Assembly (NCBI RefSeq): GCF_000337595.1 | Contig: NZ_AOIL01000051.1 | Coordinates: forward strand, 69,320-133,319 | Direction of reading: 5' to 3' | Source: Natrialba taiwanensis DSM 12281 | Lineage (GTDB): Archaea; Halobacteriota; Halobacteria; Halobacteriales; Natrialbaceae | DNA: 64,000 bases | In this document: positions 34,450 to 44,057 of the stretch, piece by piece | Numbering within the stretch: the stretch's first letter is position 1 | Layout of the letters: each line of letters starts with the position of its first letter | Notes under the pieces: model-generated | The model's input: the letters and a program-made list of their open reading frames with translations, nothing else | Databases searched by the model: none | What the model was told of the DNA's origin: nothing | Made by a program: the position numbers and the translations under genes

Positions 34450-36288
34450 CTAGTCCGATTCTGTCATGATTTCGCGTACTCGATCGGGATCGATCGATTC
34501 GTAGCGAACGATGGGGTCGTACGCTTCGAGCGCGAATCGATCGCCGCTCGTGATGCCGCGCGCTTCCCGGGCCTCGAGTTCAGTCGAGACGAATCGCTGT
34601 GCGACGAGCGCCGGTCGGCCGTTGCCCGCCTCGAGTTCTCGCTGGGCGTTCTCAAGGAACAGCGCCGCCGTGAAGACGTCGAACACGTAGTGTGCCAGTC
34701 GTTTGGCCGACAGTTGTGCGTACTCGTCGTCCTCGCCGGCGAGCGTCGCAAGCGCAGTTAGCAGGTCGTGATACTCGTCCTCGACGGTGGCCGTGGTGTC
34801 CGCGAGCGCCGGGTGCGAGACGCTTTCGAGTCGCGCCTCGATCGCCGCCTGGAGCGGTTCGTGGGCCTCCTCGTGCTCGAGCGCCCGGAGCACGTCAAGC
34901 GAAAGGACGTTCTCGGTGCCCTCCCAGATCGGCAGGACCTGCGCGTCCCGAAGCAGACGGTTGGTGACGAAGTCATTCACGTAGCCGTTGCCGCCGTGGA
35001 TCTCCATCCCGTAGGAGGCCGTCTCAACGGCCATCCGCGCGGTTCGGGCCTTGGCGATGGGGATCAACAGTCGCATGAGCCGATAGGCGTCGTCGGCCGT
35101 CTCACCCGCGCGCTCGGCTCGTTCGCGTTCGGAAAGCAACCGTGCCGCCTCGAAGACGTAGGTCGTCGCGGCCTCGTGGGTGACGGCCATGTCGACGAGA
35201 TCAGCCCGCATCAGCGGGTACTGACCGATCGTCTCGCCGAAAGCCTCGCGGTTCGCGGCGTAGATCTTGCTCTCCAGCAGCACCCGGCCAATGATTCCGC
35301 AAGAAGCCGCCGCGTTCGACAGGCGCTCGAGATTGAGCATCTCGGCCATCTGCCGGAAGCCGTTCTCGGCTTCTCCGACGAGAAGCGCCTTCGCACCGGT
35401 GAACTCGACCTCGCCGGTCGGCACCGAGATGGTGCCGAGTTTGTCCTTCAGTCGCCGGTAGAGCTGATCGTTGACTGCCTCGGGAGAGAGCGGGCCGTCC
35501 TCGAGCCGCTGTCCCTTGGTCAGGGGACCGTTCTGACCCGAACGATCGGGGTCGGCGTGGGGAACGAGAAACATCGAGAGGCCCGCAGTCCCGTCGGGTG
35601 CGTCCGCGGTTCGGGCGAGCGCGAGCGTTCCCTCGGCGTCGATATTCGAACAGAACCACTTCTCGCCGAAGAGCCGCCAGCAACCCGCTTCGTCGTCCCA
35701 CTCGGCGCGGGTTTCGTTCGCGCCGACGTCGCTGCCGCCCTGTTTCTCGGTGAGGAACATCGCCCCCTCGATCAGACCGTCGTACTCGCGGCTCGTCAGT
35801 GCCTCGTAGAACGGCGCGTGCTCGTCGCCGCCGAACTTCTCGAGGACGAGCGCGGCACCGGCGGTCATCGCGACCGGGCAGTCGAATCCCGGATCGGCGT
35901 ACGAAAGCAGGCACTGCATGGCGAGGTTGTGCGCCAGTCCCATCGGCTCGTCGCGCCCCGGCGGCGCTTCGAACGCGTCCGCGACGATCCCCTGCTCGTA
36001 GGCCAACCGCTCGTTCTCGTACTGGCGTTCCGGGTAGCGGACCAGGTTCTGTACCTCGCCGTCCCTGTCGTACGGCTCGAGTTCAGGTCCGTGGTCGTCG
36101 ATGTCGTCCGCGTTGGCCGCGATGGTGTGACCGACGGTCTCGCCGAAGTCGGCGAGATGGGACTCGGCCCAGGTGAACTCGTCGTCGGTGTAGACCCGCC
36201 GCACTTCGCGTCTGAGCGTTCGGTCGAGGGTCCAGTAGTTGACGCCCCGCCCGTCGCTGAACTCGGCGTAGTCGATCCCCGTGACCAT
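34450..36288 (-). CDS. Acyl-CoA dehydrogenase family protein, AidB-like
   Basis: 612 residues from ATG 36288, longer than the usual 380-residue enzymes. Flavin and substrate motifs include AMFLTEKQGGSDVGANET, WRLFGEKWFCSN, GLSMFLVPH and EIHGGNGYVNDFVTNRLLRDAQVLPIWEGTEN-type sequence. The extra N-terminal region and the C-terminal helical extension fit the AidB subgroup, whose bacterial member is induced by alkylation and binds DNA; an ordinary fatty-acid oxidation role is equally possible. A TATA-like ttttattg lies upstream of the start. Confidence 0.88.
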   Translation of the reverse strand: MVTGIDYAEFSDGRGVNYWTLDRTLRREVRRVYTDDEFTWAESHLADFGETVGHTIAANADDIDDHGPELEPYDRDGEVQNLVRYPERQYENERLAYEQGIVADAFEAPPGRDEPMGLAHNLAMQCLLSYADPGFDCPVAMTAGAALVLEKFGGDEHAPFYEALTSREYDGLIEGAMFLTEKQGGSDVGANETRAEWDDEAGCWRLFGEKWFCSNIDAEGTLALARTADAPDGTAGLSMFLVPHADPDRSGQNGPLTKGQRLEDGPLSPEAVNDQLYRRLKDKLGTISVPTGEVEFTGAKALLVGEAENGFRQMAEMLNLERLSNAAASCGIIGRVLLESKIYAANREAFGETIGQYPLMRADLVDMAVTHEAATTYVFEAARLLSERERAERAGETADDAYRLMRLLIPIAKARTARMAVETASYGMEIHGGNGYVNDFVTNRLLRDAQVLPIWEGTENVLSLDVLRALEHEEAHEPLQAAIEARLESVSHPALADTTATVEDEYHDLLTALATLAGEDDEYAQLSAKRLAHYVFDVFTAALFLENAQRELEAGNGRPALVAQRFVSTELEAREARGITSGDRFALEAYDPIVRYESIDPDRVREIMTESD

Positions 36289-36377
36289 ACTCGCAATTGT
36301 TACCGTGACTCAATAAAATGGGCGTAACAAAACCGGGTGTGCGTTTCGTCGCGTTTGCGCTGGACGGGATTCGCTCG

Positions 36378-37010
36378 CTACTGGGATCGCTTCTCGAGGC
36401 GTGTTCGCGGGAAGACGTACACCTGTAGCGAGGCGGGGACGACGCCGTTCGCCTTCACGCTCGCGTGTGGATAGATCGCGCCGACGACGGGGACGTCCGG
36501 GTCGTACGTCTCGTTCGTCCCGTACTCGGCGACGGTGCGGCCGGTCGTCTCGATCCGAACGGCGTCGGCGCGTCGGTCGGAAACGTCGACGACGGTGAGC
36601 CGGTCGCCCGTTTCGCGGTCGACGACCGTGTCGCCCGGCCAGATCGCGTGGTCATCGCAGTAAACCGGACCGCTGTCGGCGTCGTCTTCGTCGACGAAGA
36701 CCGCGGTTTCGCAGTCGTGACATTGGACGGCGAGTTCACCCGGCGGCGGGGTGCGCCCGTCCGTAATCTCGATTGCAACGCGGCGGATGTGCTTACAGCG
36801 GACGCCGCGGAAGACGTGATCGGGACAGGTGCATCGACCGCCGGTGAGATCGACGAGGTAGGTGTGATCGCTGGCGGATTCGACCTCGTAGAGGCCGTCC
36901 CCGAGCGGGAGGACGGACATCGGCTCGGTTCGTGCGCGGCGCGAGCGCTGCTCGAGCGTGTCGGTGGACGGTGCTGGAAGTGTCGCTTTCGGTGACGCTG
37001 TTGTTTTCAT
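36378..37010 (-). CDS. SWIM zinc-finger protein
   Basis: 210 residues from ATG 37010. The SWIM motif CxCx(n)CxH reads CTCPDHVFRGVRCKH at about 75-90, preceded by YLVDLTGG. A second cysteine cluster follows (VQCHDCETAV ... YCDDH). The C-terminal half is beta-rich (DRLTVVDVSDRRADAV) and ends basic. SWIM domains bind nucleic acid or protein partners. Common in haloarchaea without known function. Divergent from the PspAB-like gene. Confidence 0.8.
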   Translation of the reverse strand: MKTTASPKATLPAPSTDTLEQRSRRARTEPMSVLPLGDGLYEVESASDHTYLVDLTGGRCTCPDHVFRGVRCKHIRRVAIEITDGRTPPPGELAVQCHDCETAVFVDEDDADSGPVYCDDHAIWPGDTVVDRETGDRLTVVDVSDRRADAVRIETTGRTVAEYGTNETYDPDVPVVGAIYPHASVKANGVVPASLQVYVFPRTRLEKRSQ

Positions 37011-37243
37011 GGATGCGTCGAGAGTGGTGCTGGTGGTCGGGTTGCTATTCAACGAATGTAGGGGCTCGAGGCCTATAACAGGCATGCTCCTTCGAATTGC
37101 TGACTGTCGAACGCGACTGACCGTCGAGGTTCGTGATAGTATTCGCGACTCTCCGCGGTCATAACTGACAACCGGGCGGCGCGAGCATCGACCGGCGGCG
37201 CACAATAGGTGAGTTCTAAGAGGATGGCACCGTTCTCCTCGAT

Positions 37244-37849
37244 ATGGGACTGCTGGACGGACTCCGTGCCGCCCTCGGATTGCGCGCCGAGACCGACGCC
37301 AGACGCGACGCCGACCCCGAGGACCTCTTCGGGATGAGCACTGCCTACCTGACGATGGAGGCGGAGTTGGGCTACCGGTCGCTCGATGTCGGCGCGCTCT
37401 GTTTCTCCGGCGTCGACTCGCGAAGCTTTCGCGACACCGTCGCGGAGGTCGAGTCCATTCTCGAGGCCGGGCAGAAAGACACCGGGACCGAGTTCACCGT
37501 CACGGACGACGACCACGGCTATCACTGGGTCGTGCTCAGAGACACCGATCCGGAGGACCTGATCACGAGTATGCACTTCGCGGCGGACACGTTCATCGAG
37601 CGCGACTACGGGTCTCGCCTGCTCGCAGCCGTGTTCGCGTACGAAAACAGCGACGGGCCGGCGTACTGGATCTACTCGTTCCGTCGCGGCGCGTACTATC
37701 CGTTCGCTCCACGCGCCGGCCGAGAGCGCGATTCGAGTACCGAGTTCAAACTCGAGTCGACGCTGGACGGCGAATTAGAGATCGAAGGCGAGAAGGAGTA
37801 CTGGTATCCGCTCTGGCCGAGCCAGCAGGGAACCCACCCCTGGGAGTAG
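37244..37849 (+). CDS. pspAB: PspA-associated protein PspAB-like
   Basis: 201 residues. It opens MGLLDGLRAALGLRAET and contains DLFGMSTAYLTMEAEL, HYHWVVLRDTDPEDLITSMHF-type sequence and a Trp/Tyr-rich end (YWYPLWPSQQGTHPWE). From memory this fits the PspAB family, linked by genome context with PspA and HtpX membrane-stress genes. htpX is in this window but 28 kb away. No membrane segment; soluble. Confidence 0.75.
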   Translation: MGLLDGLRAALGLRAETDARRDADPEDLFGMSTAYLTMEAELGYRSLDVGALCFSGVDSRSFRDTVAEVESILEAGQKDTGTEFTVTDDDHGYHWVVLRDTDPEDLITSMHFAADTFIERDYGSRLLAAVFAYENSDGPAYWIYSFRRGAYYPFAPRAGRERDSSTEFKLESTLDGELEIEGEKEYWYPLWPSQQGTHPWE

Positions 37850-37873
37850 GCGAACGGGTTGAACGAGGTCGCA

Positions 37874-37887
37874 CCAAATATATTTGG
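37874..37887. promoter_or_regulatory. 14-bp perfect palindrome in the sufS upstream region
   Basis: CCAAATATATTTGG is a perfect palindrome and strikingly A+T-rich for this genome. It lies 25-38 bases after the PspAB-like stop and about 250 bases before sufS. It could be a regulator site or a TATA box for an unseen small transcript. Confidence 0.4.
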
Positions 37888-38133
37888 CATCACGCACTTG
37901 TCACACAAGCCCATACGAAATGATACGGCAGGCTTGCCACATCATCCCCACCACACCACTTCACATCCGAACTGCGCCATACACAGTTCGTCGCCTGCCG
38001 CATACCACTTCCTTTCCATCCCCCTTGACACCCTAACCCGGTAGCCAGTAGTGACTCATCGCGCCGTCTCTTATGACCGGTTCCCGATCGCGGACCGAAG
38101 GAGTGTTTTGCATCGAGGACTTCCTAGAGAGCA
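37888..38133. other. G-poor, C-rich leader region before sufS
   Basis: From about 37930 to 38040 the plus strand is strongly depleted of G and rich in C/A (runs such as catcatccccaccacacc), unlike any other spacer here. It contains a CGAACTG-CAGTTCG hairpin near 37967-37989. No convincing gene is seen on either strand. Confidence 0.45.
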
Positions 38134-39375
38134 ATGAGTCACCAGCATCTCGAGGCGCTCGACGTCGCGGCTATCCGCGAGGAGTTCCCGATCCTCCAGC
38201 GCGAGTTCGACGACCAGCAGGTCGTCTACCTCGACAACGCGGCGACGACCCAGACGCCGGACCCGGTCGTCGACGCGATGAGCGACTACTACCGCGAGTC
38301 CAACGCGAACGTTCACCGCGGCATCCACCACCTAAGCCAGGAGGCGTCGAACGCCTACGAGACGGCCCACGACCGCGTCGCCGAGTTCATCAACGCGGAC
38401 GGCCGCGAGGAAATCGTCTTCACCAAGAACACCACGGAAGGGGAGAACCTGCTCGCCTACGCCTGGGGCCTGAACGAACTCGGTCCCGAAGACGAGGTCG
38501 TCCTCACGGAGATGGAACACCACGCCTCGCTGGTCACCTGGCAGCAGATCGCCGAGCGGACCGGCGCGACGGTCCGGTACATCCGCGTCGACGAGGACGG
38601 CCGCCTCGACATGGACCACGCCGCGGACCTGATCACCGACGACACCGCCATCGTCTCGGCGGCCCACGTCTCGAACACGCTCGGCACGGTCAACCCCGTC
38701 GGCCAACTCACCGATCTCGCCCACGACCACGACGCCCTCTCCTTTATCGACGGCGCACAGGCCGTCCCGAACCGACCCGTCGACGTGAAAGCGATCGACG
38801 CGGACTTCTACGCCTTCTCGGGCCACAAGATGGCCGGCCCCACCGGCATCGGCGTCCTCTACGGGAAGCGAGACCTGTTCGAAGAACTCGACCCGTTCCT
38901 CTACGGCGGCGGCATGATCCGAAAGGTCACCTTCGAGGACTCCAGCTGGGGTGACCTCCCCTGGAAGTTCGAACCCGGCACGCCACAGATCGCCGAAGCC
39001 GTCGGCCTCCACGCCGCCATCGACTGGCTCGAAGACATCGGGATGGAACGGATCCAGGCCCACGAGGAAGAACTCGCGGCGTACGCCTACGACCGGCTCG
39101 CGGCCGAGGACGATATCGAACTCTACGGCCCCGACGGAAGCGACCGGGGCGGTCTCGTCGCCTTCAACCTCGACGGCGTCCACGCCCACGACCTGACCTC
39201 GATCATGAACGACCACACGATCGCCGTCCGCGCCGGCGACCACTGTACCCAGCCGCTGCACGACAAACTCGGCGTCCCGGCCTCGACTCGCGCCTCGTTC
39301 TACGTCTACAACACCCGCGAGGAAGTCGACAAACTGGTCGCTGCGCTGGACGACGCCCGGCAGTTGTTCGCGTGA
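38134..39375 (+). CDS. sufS: Cysteine desulfurase SufS
   Basis: 413 residues. PLP lysine Lys232 in FSGHKMAGPTG, and active-site Cys371 in RAGDHCTQPLH; VYLDNAATTQTP and NVHRGIHHLSQEA open the class-V aminotransferase fold. It withdraws sulfur from cysteine as a persulfide for Fe-S assembly; sufU, its likely acceptor/scaffold partner, lies 1.5 kb downstream. The last 56 bases before the stop region are duplicated 180 bases further on. Confidence 0.95.
   Translation: MSHQHLEALDVAAIREEFPILQREFDDQQVVYLDNAATTQTPDPVVDAMSDYYRESNANVHRGIHHLSQEASNAYETAHDRVAEFINADGREEIVFTKNTTEGENLLAYAWGLNELGPEDEVVLTEMEHHASLVTWQQIAERTGATVRYIRVDEDGRLDMDHAADLITDDTAIVSAAHVSNTLGTVNPVGQLTDLAHDHDALSFIDGAQAVPNRPVDVKAIDADFYAFSGHKMAGPTGIGVLYGKRDLFEELDPFLYGGGMIRKVTFEDSSWGDLPWKFEPGTPQIAEAVGLHAAIDWLEDIGMERIQAHEEELAAYAYDRLAAEDDIELYGPDGSDRGGLVAFNLDGVHAHDLTSIMNDHTIAVRAGDHCTQPLHDKLGVPASTRASFYVYNTREEVDKLVAALDDARQLFA
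39308..39363 (+). repeat. 56-bp direct repeat, copy in the 3' end of sufS
   Basis: The stretch encoding the C-terminal NTREEVDKLVAALDDARQ of SufS recurs without mismatch at 39543-39598. Similarity continues with a few mismatches through the stop codon. Confidence 0.9.
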
Positions 39376-39542
39376 TCCGACCGCGAACGGTGCAGTTCGG
39401 AGCGAACAACGTGAGCGAGAACCGCGAAAGGCGAGCGGTGAAACCGCGAGCCGAGGAGTGAGCAGCTTTTTGGTCCAGATTTTTACTCGAGTAGTTCGAC
39501 CGAACGGCGTGAGGAAGAACTCGAGAGTAAAAAGGTGGTCTC

Positions 39543-39598
39543 ACAACACCCGCGAGGAAGTCGACAAACTGGTCGCTGCGCTGGACGACGCCCGGCAG
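39543..39598 (+). repeat. 56-bp direct repeat, second copy (orphan sufS tail)
   Basis: Identical to 39308-39363 and continues with attcgcctga, ending in a stop codon in the same frame, so it is a duplicated gene tail with no start. It is preceded by an inverted repeat, tttttactcgag ... ctcgagagtaaaaa (about 39479-39531). The layout suggests an insertion or recombination event at the gene end. Confidence 0.9.
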
Positions 39599-39805
39599 CT
39601 ATTCGCCTGACGATCACTGCTCCCACCGAACCGTCCGGTTCGGTTCGGTTCTGTTGGTGAGAGTCACCGTCTATCGGATACACTGTTCTCAACGAGTGCA
39701 ATACGCTGGCGATTGCGCCAGGTTGGCTCGGCCATCGATCCGAGCACGGCCGATCAGCATCCAGCAGCGGAGCGCTTATCGGATTTCCCCGAAAACGCAA
39801 CTGGC

Positions 39806-40450
39806 ATGCTCGAACTCGAAACCGTCCGTAACCGCGCCAAACCGTACTTCGAGAACGCGCCGCCAGCCCACGACTGGCACCACATCCAGCGCGTCGAAGA
39901 ACTCGCGGCGACGCTCGTCGAACGCCACCCCGAGCCGGAGACGGTCGACGAACGCGTCGTCTCCCTCGCCATCCTCCTCCACGATATCGGCCGCGAGCGG
40001 GAGGACCGCGGCGAAATCGACGACCACGCGACCTGGGGCGCACGGGAAGCGGGCGAGATCCTCCGCGAGTTCAGCGTGGCCGACGAGACGGTATCACAGG
40101 TCAAACACTGCATCCGCGCCCACCGCTACTCGAACGACGTCACTCCGGAAACGATCGAAGCCGAACTCGTCTCCGACGCGGACAACCTCGATGCGCTCGG
40201 GGCGGTCGGCATCGGCCGCGTCTTCGCCCACGGCACCGCGATCGACTCGCCGATGTACAATCCGGCCCTCCCGGTGGCCGACGATGAGACGGCCGCCGGG
40301 ACGAGTCAGTACAACCACCTCCACAAGAAGATCCTCGACCTGCCGGCGCGCATGTACACCGACGCCGGCCGCGAACTCGCCGCGGCGCGCGCGGCGTTCG
40401 TCCGCGAGTTCATCGCGCAGTTCGATGCGGAAGTCGCCGGCGAGCGGTAG
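39806..40450 (+). CDS. HD-domain phosphohydrolase
   Basis: 214 residues from ATG 39806, with a TATA-like cttatcgga about 25-33 bases upstream. HD-family metal ligands: AHDWHHIQRV (His22 region), LLHDIGRE (His59-Asp60), a histidine in IRAHRYS and the aspartate in DADNLDALG. Such proteins are metal-dependent phosphohydrolases, often on nucleotides; the substrate is not predictable. It lies between sufS and sufU but has its own promoter. Confidence 0.88.
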   Translation: MLELETVRNRAKPYFENAPPAHDWHHIQRVEELAATLVERHPEPETVDERVVSLAILLHDIGREREDRGEIDDHATWGAREAGEILREFSVADETVSQVKHCIRAHRYSNDVTPETIEAELVSDADNLDALGAVGIGRVFAHGTAIDSPMYNPALPVADDETAAGTSQYNHLHKKILDLPARMYTDAGRELAAARAAFVREFIAQFDAEVAGER

Positions 40451-40553
40451 CGTGATCGGTCGGTCGTTCACGGACCTATCAGGCACGGTTCTAGAACTGG
40501 CACAGCGTTTTTGATTCTCAGGCCGGTACGTACCGGTGCCGAGGTGAGAACCA

Positions 40554-40802
40554 ATGTACGAGAAACGTATCGGGAGTCCGCAACGTGACCCGTTCGATGC
40601 CCTGGTCGACGGTCTCGCCGCGGCCGATCGGTACGATCTCGTCCTCGGGATCATTCCGATCGCATTCGCGGTTGCACTGGTCGTCGCGACCGTCGCGAAC
40701 GTGCCGGTGACACAGCCGCTCGCCGTCGCCGCGCTCGTCGGCATCGTCGCCATCGTCGATGCCTGTTATCGAAACCCACCGATCGACCAGGGATCGACGT
40801 AA
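40554..40802 (+). CDS. Small two-helix membrane protein
   Basis: 82 residues. A soluble start (MYEKRIGSPQRDPFDALVDGL) precedes two hydrophobic helices (LVLGIIPIAFAVALVVATVA and PLAVAALVGIVAIVDACY). It looks like a typical haloarchaeal hypothetical membrane protein. It lies between the HD-domain gene and sufU in the same direction. Function unknown. Confidence 0.7.
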   Translation: MYEKRIGSPQRDPFDALVDGLAAADRYDLVLGIIPIAFAVALVVATVANVPVTQPLAVAALVGIVAIVDACYRNPPIDQGST

Positions 40803-40919
40803 CGGCGTGATATCGACCGCCAACATGCAACCGTTTTCCGGCGCGCGACCGCCGGTTTCGTCCCGGCGAGCGCCGCCCCGGAACCCTTTTACAGGGCACT
40901 GGCATATCCGTACACACCG

Positions 40920-41339
40920 ATGGGACTGGGTTCGGATATGTACCGACAGCAGATCCTCGACCACTACAAGAATCCCCGCAACTACGGGGAACTCGAGGAT
41001 CCAACGTTTACCCACGTCGGCGAGAACCCGATGTGCGGCGACGAGATTCGTATGGATGTCAAACTCGATGACGACGAGGAAACTATCGAGCGAGTCGCCT
41101 TCTCCGGCGATGGCTGTGCCATCAGCCAGGCCTCCGCGAGCATGCTCTCGGGTGAACTCCACGGCAAAACCGTCGACGAACTCCTCGAGATGGACCGCGA
41201 CGACATCATCGACATGCTCGGCGTCGATATCTCGCCGATGCGCGTCAAATGTGCCGTCCTCGCGGAGAAAGTCGCCCAGGACGGTGCCGAAATCTACCAG
41301 GGTGAACTCGACGTGGAGAAGACGACGACCGAGGACTAA
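40920..41339 (+). CDS. sufU: Iron-sulfur cluster assembly scaffold SufU/IscU-like
   Basis: 139 residues. The metal/Fe-S ligands are Cys39 with Asp41 (NPMCGDEI), Cys66 (GDGCAISQAS) and Cys111 (RVKCAVLAEK). The insert between the first two cysteines is of the SufU type. It accepts sulfur from SufS and builds or passes on clusters. A start at the internal MYRQQILDHY is possible, as GLGSD is a short leader. Confidence 0.93.
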   Translation: MGLGSDMYRQQILDHYKNPRNYGELEDPTFTHVGENPMCGDEIRMDVKLDDDEETIERVAFSGDGCAISQASASMLSGELHGKTVDELLEMDRDDIIDMLGVDISPMRVKCAVLAEKVAQDGAEIYQGELDVEKTTTED

Positions 41340-41613
41340 GAACTGAGGATTGCGGATTTCGGACTTCGGACTGACCGCCACACACTCGTTCTACCGCCGT
41401 TTCGATTTCGATTCGAACCGTAAGAACTCGAGAGTGCGAGTTCGGTTCACCATACCCTGCCGCGTGATCCCGAGTTGGGAGTGCTGTGTAGCAAGTGCGC
41501 TCGATCAGTGATTTGGTGATTTCGGACTGTGGTGCGTCGCTGACGGATACCCAAGCACGAATGCACAAAACGACGGTAATGAGAGAGATGGCAACGAAAC
41601 GGCGGTACAGTAG
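41340..41613. other. Intergenic spacer between convergent sufU and radA
   Basis: No gene. It begins with a short repetitive stretch (ggattgcggatttcggacttcggactg), echoed by gtgatttcggactgtgg near 41515, a type of decayed sequence I also associate with other haloarchaeal spacers. No terminator-like hairpin stands out. Confidence 0.4.
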
Positions 41614-42645
41614 TTACTCTGCTTTCAGCCCGCCGTCTTGGACACGCATGACCGCCTCGCCGTCGGCGAGGTTCGGCGCGTCGACCAGGCGGACGATCCG
41701 CTTGTCGCCCTTGGACTTGCGGAGGTACATCCGGAAGGTCGACTTGTGGCCGAGGATGTTGCCGCCGATCGGCTGCGTCGGGTCGCCGAAGAACGAGTCC
41801 GGGTTCGAGGCAACCTGATTCGTCACGATGACGGCCGCGTTGTAGAGGTTGCCGACCTTATCCAGGTCGTGGAGGTGCTTGTTGAGCTTCTGTTGGCGCT
41901 CTGCGAGTTCACCGCGGCCGACGTACTCGGCGCGGAAGTGGGCGGTCAGCGAGTCGACACAGAGGAGGCGAATCGGGTACTCGGCCTCTTCGTGCTCGCT
42001 GGCCAGTTCCTTTGCCTTCTCGGCTAGCAGCATCTGGTGGTTGGAGTTGAACGCCTTCGCGACGTGAATCTTGTCAAGGATGTCCTCGACGAGTTCGTCG
42101 ACGGCGGCCTCGTCGGCGGCCGAGCCTTCGATGTCGCGGTCTTCGAGCGTCGCGTTGATCACGTCGTCCGAGAGACCGCGGACCATGTCGTCGATGCGCT
42201 CGGGGCGGAACGTGTCCTCCGAGTCGACGAACATCGCAGCACCGTGGAGACCGCCGACCTCCTTGGGAAGCTGGACGTTGACGACCATCTGGTGGGTGAC
42301 CTGGGATTTCCCCGCACCGAACTCGCCGTAGACTTCGGTGATCGACTGGGTTTCGATGCCGCCGCCGAGGAGTTCGTCGACCTCGTCGATCTGCCAGCTC
42401 AGTTTGCCGATTTTGTTCCGTCGTTCGAGTACCGTCGAGCCGGTTTCGAAGCCGCCGACGTCGGCGGCATCGCGGGCGGCGTTGACGATATCGGCTGCAG
42501 TGGAGTCGCCGACATCGGCGGTATTCGAGAGTTCAGCGGGGGCGGCGACGGCGAGGCTCTGGAAGGAGTCAAAGCCCGCGTCGTGGAGTTTGTCTGCGGT
42601 TGCCGGTCCAACGCCGGGGAGTTCCTCGAGGTCTGCGTCTGCCAT
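41614..42645 (-). CDS. radA: DNA recombinase RadA
   Basis: 343 residues from ATG 42645 ([20 protein letters not shown]). The N-terminal helix-hairpin-helix domain is followed by the RecA core with Walker [10 protein letters not shown], Walker [17 protein letters not shown] and the DNA-loop region [11 protein letters not shown]...GGNILGH. It is the archaeal Rad51/RecA: it polymerises on single-stranded DNA and drives strand exchange. The start is fixed by family length and conservation; an in-frame ATG nine codons upstream is not supported. Confidence 0.97.
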   Translation of the reverse strand: MADADLEELPGVGPATADKLHDAGFDSFQSLAVAAPAELSNTADVGDSTAADIVNAARDAADVGGFETGSTVLERRNKIGKLSWQIDEVDELLGGGIETQSITEVYGEFGAGKSQVTHQMVVNVQLPKEVGGLHGAAMFVDSEDTFRPERIDDMVRGLSDDVINATLEDRDIEGSAADEAAVDELVEDILDKIHVAKAFNSNHQMLLAEKAKELASEHEEAEYPIRLLCVDSLTAHFRAEYVGRGELAERQQKLNKHLHDLDKVGNLYNAAVIVTNQVASNPDSFFGDPTQPIGGNILGHKSTFRMYLRKSKGDKRIVRLVDAPNLADGEAVMRVQDGGLKAE

Positions 42646-42776
42646 ACTCCGTCGTTGTCCCGGCGACCCCATAAACCCTCGTTAACAGGAGAGTGAAAGT
42701 GAAAGTGTGGGGAGGCGGCGGGGTAGCTGACAATCAAACCGGAGGTTGAAGAGTGAAGGCAGCGAGAACGAGACGA

Positions 42777-43979
42777 TCAGGGTATCGACGCGTCGGTGGG
42801 TGGCCACTCGAAGCAGGTGAGACGGTCGTCACTGCCGACGTAGAGGCGCTGTTCGGCGAGTGCGGGCGTGTTCGTGATCGCGCCCTCGAGTGCAGCGTGC
42901 CACCGGTGGCTCCAGCCGTCGACGAGGTCGATACCGTAGAGCGACCCGGTCGTGTCCCCGACACAGAGGACGGTCCCGGCGACAACGGGACTTGCGCTGA
43001 CGGTGCCGTCCAGCGCGACGCCCTTTTTCGAGAATAGCCAGCCGCGGCGCTTTCGCCGGCCGACCGTCGTGTCGGTAACGTGGGCGTAGCCGTCGGCAGC
43101 GCCGACGATTGTCATCCCCTCCTCGGCGAGGACTGTGACGCCGGAGGTGAACTCGTCGGCGATGGAATAGCTGAACCAGGTTTGGCCAGTGTCAGCATTG
43201 AGCGCGAGGAGGGTGCCGCCGTCGTCGGCGACGTAGACACGTCCGCCGGCGATCGTTGGGCCGGCGGGAACGTCGCCGTTCGTGGGTGCAGACCAGATTA
43301 CAGTCCCGGATTCTGTCCCGAGACACTCGACTGTCCCACCCTCTGTGGCAGCGTAAAGACGGGGTCCGTCCCAGGTTTGTCGTTCCCGTTCCGAGTGCAC
43401 CGAGCCGGTGTCCGCGTGGTTTCGGCCGAGTTCTTCCAGACCCAGGTCCCGTATTTGCTGGTCGCGTTCTAACTCCCTGTCGTCGCCGATTGCGGGCGAT
43501 CCCGTCACGGCTGTTTCGGTCTCGGTGGTCCAGTGCTCCCCGCCGGAAGTACCGTCGAGAGCGGTGAGACCGTCCTCGTGGCCGGCGTACAGGTCGCCGG
43601 TCGCGTCGGAATAGACGAGTGTAGCCGTGAGTTGGGCGGGTACTGCCGTCGCCCAGTGCTGGTCACCCGTCGCCGGATCGAGTGCATAGATCGTGCCGTC
43701 GTCGGTGCCAAGATAGAGGCGATCGCGAGTAACGATCGGCGCCGCCTCGGTCGCCGCGGTCGTCTCGAAGACCCAGCGACGATACCCCGTCTCGTGGTCG
43801 AACGCGTAGCAGTTGCCGCGGCGTGTGCCGACGAAGACGGTGTCACGGTCGAGAACCGGCGAGCCGACGTGGCCGACGAGATCGGCCGTCCAGGCTGCGT
43901 CCAGATAGCGCGGGCCGGTCGCGTCGCGTCGAACGCCGGTGTGGCGAGAATCACCGCTGAGTTGTGTCCACGAAGTCAC
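42777..43979 (-). CDS. PQQ-like beta-propeller repeat protein, cytoplasmic
   Basis: 400 residues, GTG start at 43979 with a TATA-like cattatcc about 30 bases upstream. Six or seven blades of the pattern DDGTIYALDPATGDQHW and GGTLLALNADTGQTWF. It lacks a signal peptide and anchor, unlike the propeller at 10564. A charged insert (DDRELERDQQIRDLGLEE) interrupts a mid blade, and a KRRGWLFSKKG loop is basic. Such propellers act as scaffolds or sensors. Function not known. Confidence 0.85.
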   Translation of the reverse strand: MTSWTQLSGDSRHTGVRRDATGPRYLDAAWTADLVGHVGSPVLDRDTVFVGTRRGNCYAFDHETGYRRWVFETTAATEAAPIVTRDRLYLGTDDGTIYALDPATGDQHWATAVPAQLTATLVYSDATGDLYAGHEDGLTALDGTSGGEHWTTETETAVTGSPAIGDDRELERDQQIRDLGLEELGRNHADTGSVHSERERQTWDGPRLYAATEGGTVECLGTESGTVIWSAPTNGDVPAGPTIAGGRVYVADDGGTLLALNADTGQTWFSYSIADEFTSGVTVLAEEGMTIVGAADGYAHVTDTTVGRRKRRGWLFSKKGVALDGTVSASPVVAGTVLCVGDTTGSLYGIDLVDGWSHRWHAALEGAITNTPALAEQRLYVGSDDRLTCFEWPPTDASIP

Positions 43980-44057
43980 TGCCAGTGACTACTGAGTGAA
44001 CCAGGATAATGCATGTGGCCTGTTGTCGTCCAGTTTGCCGTCCGCGAAACGTCACCG

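Noticed and set aside
37859-38044. 61-codon frame in the G-poor region before sufS
   Set aside because: His/Pro/Ser/Thr-rich composition follows from the base bias; it lacks a promoter at the right distance and a recognisable start.
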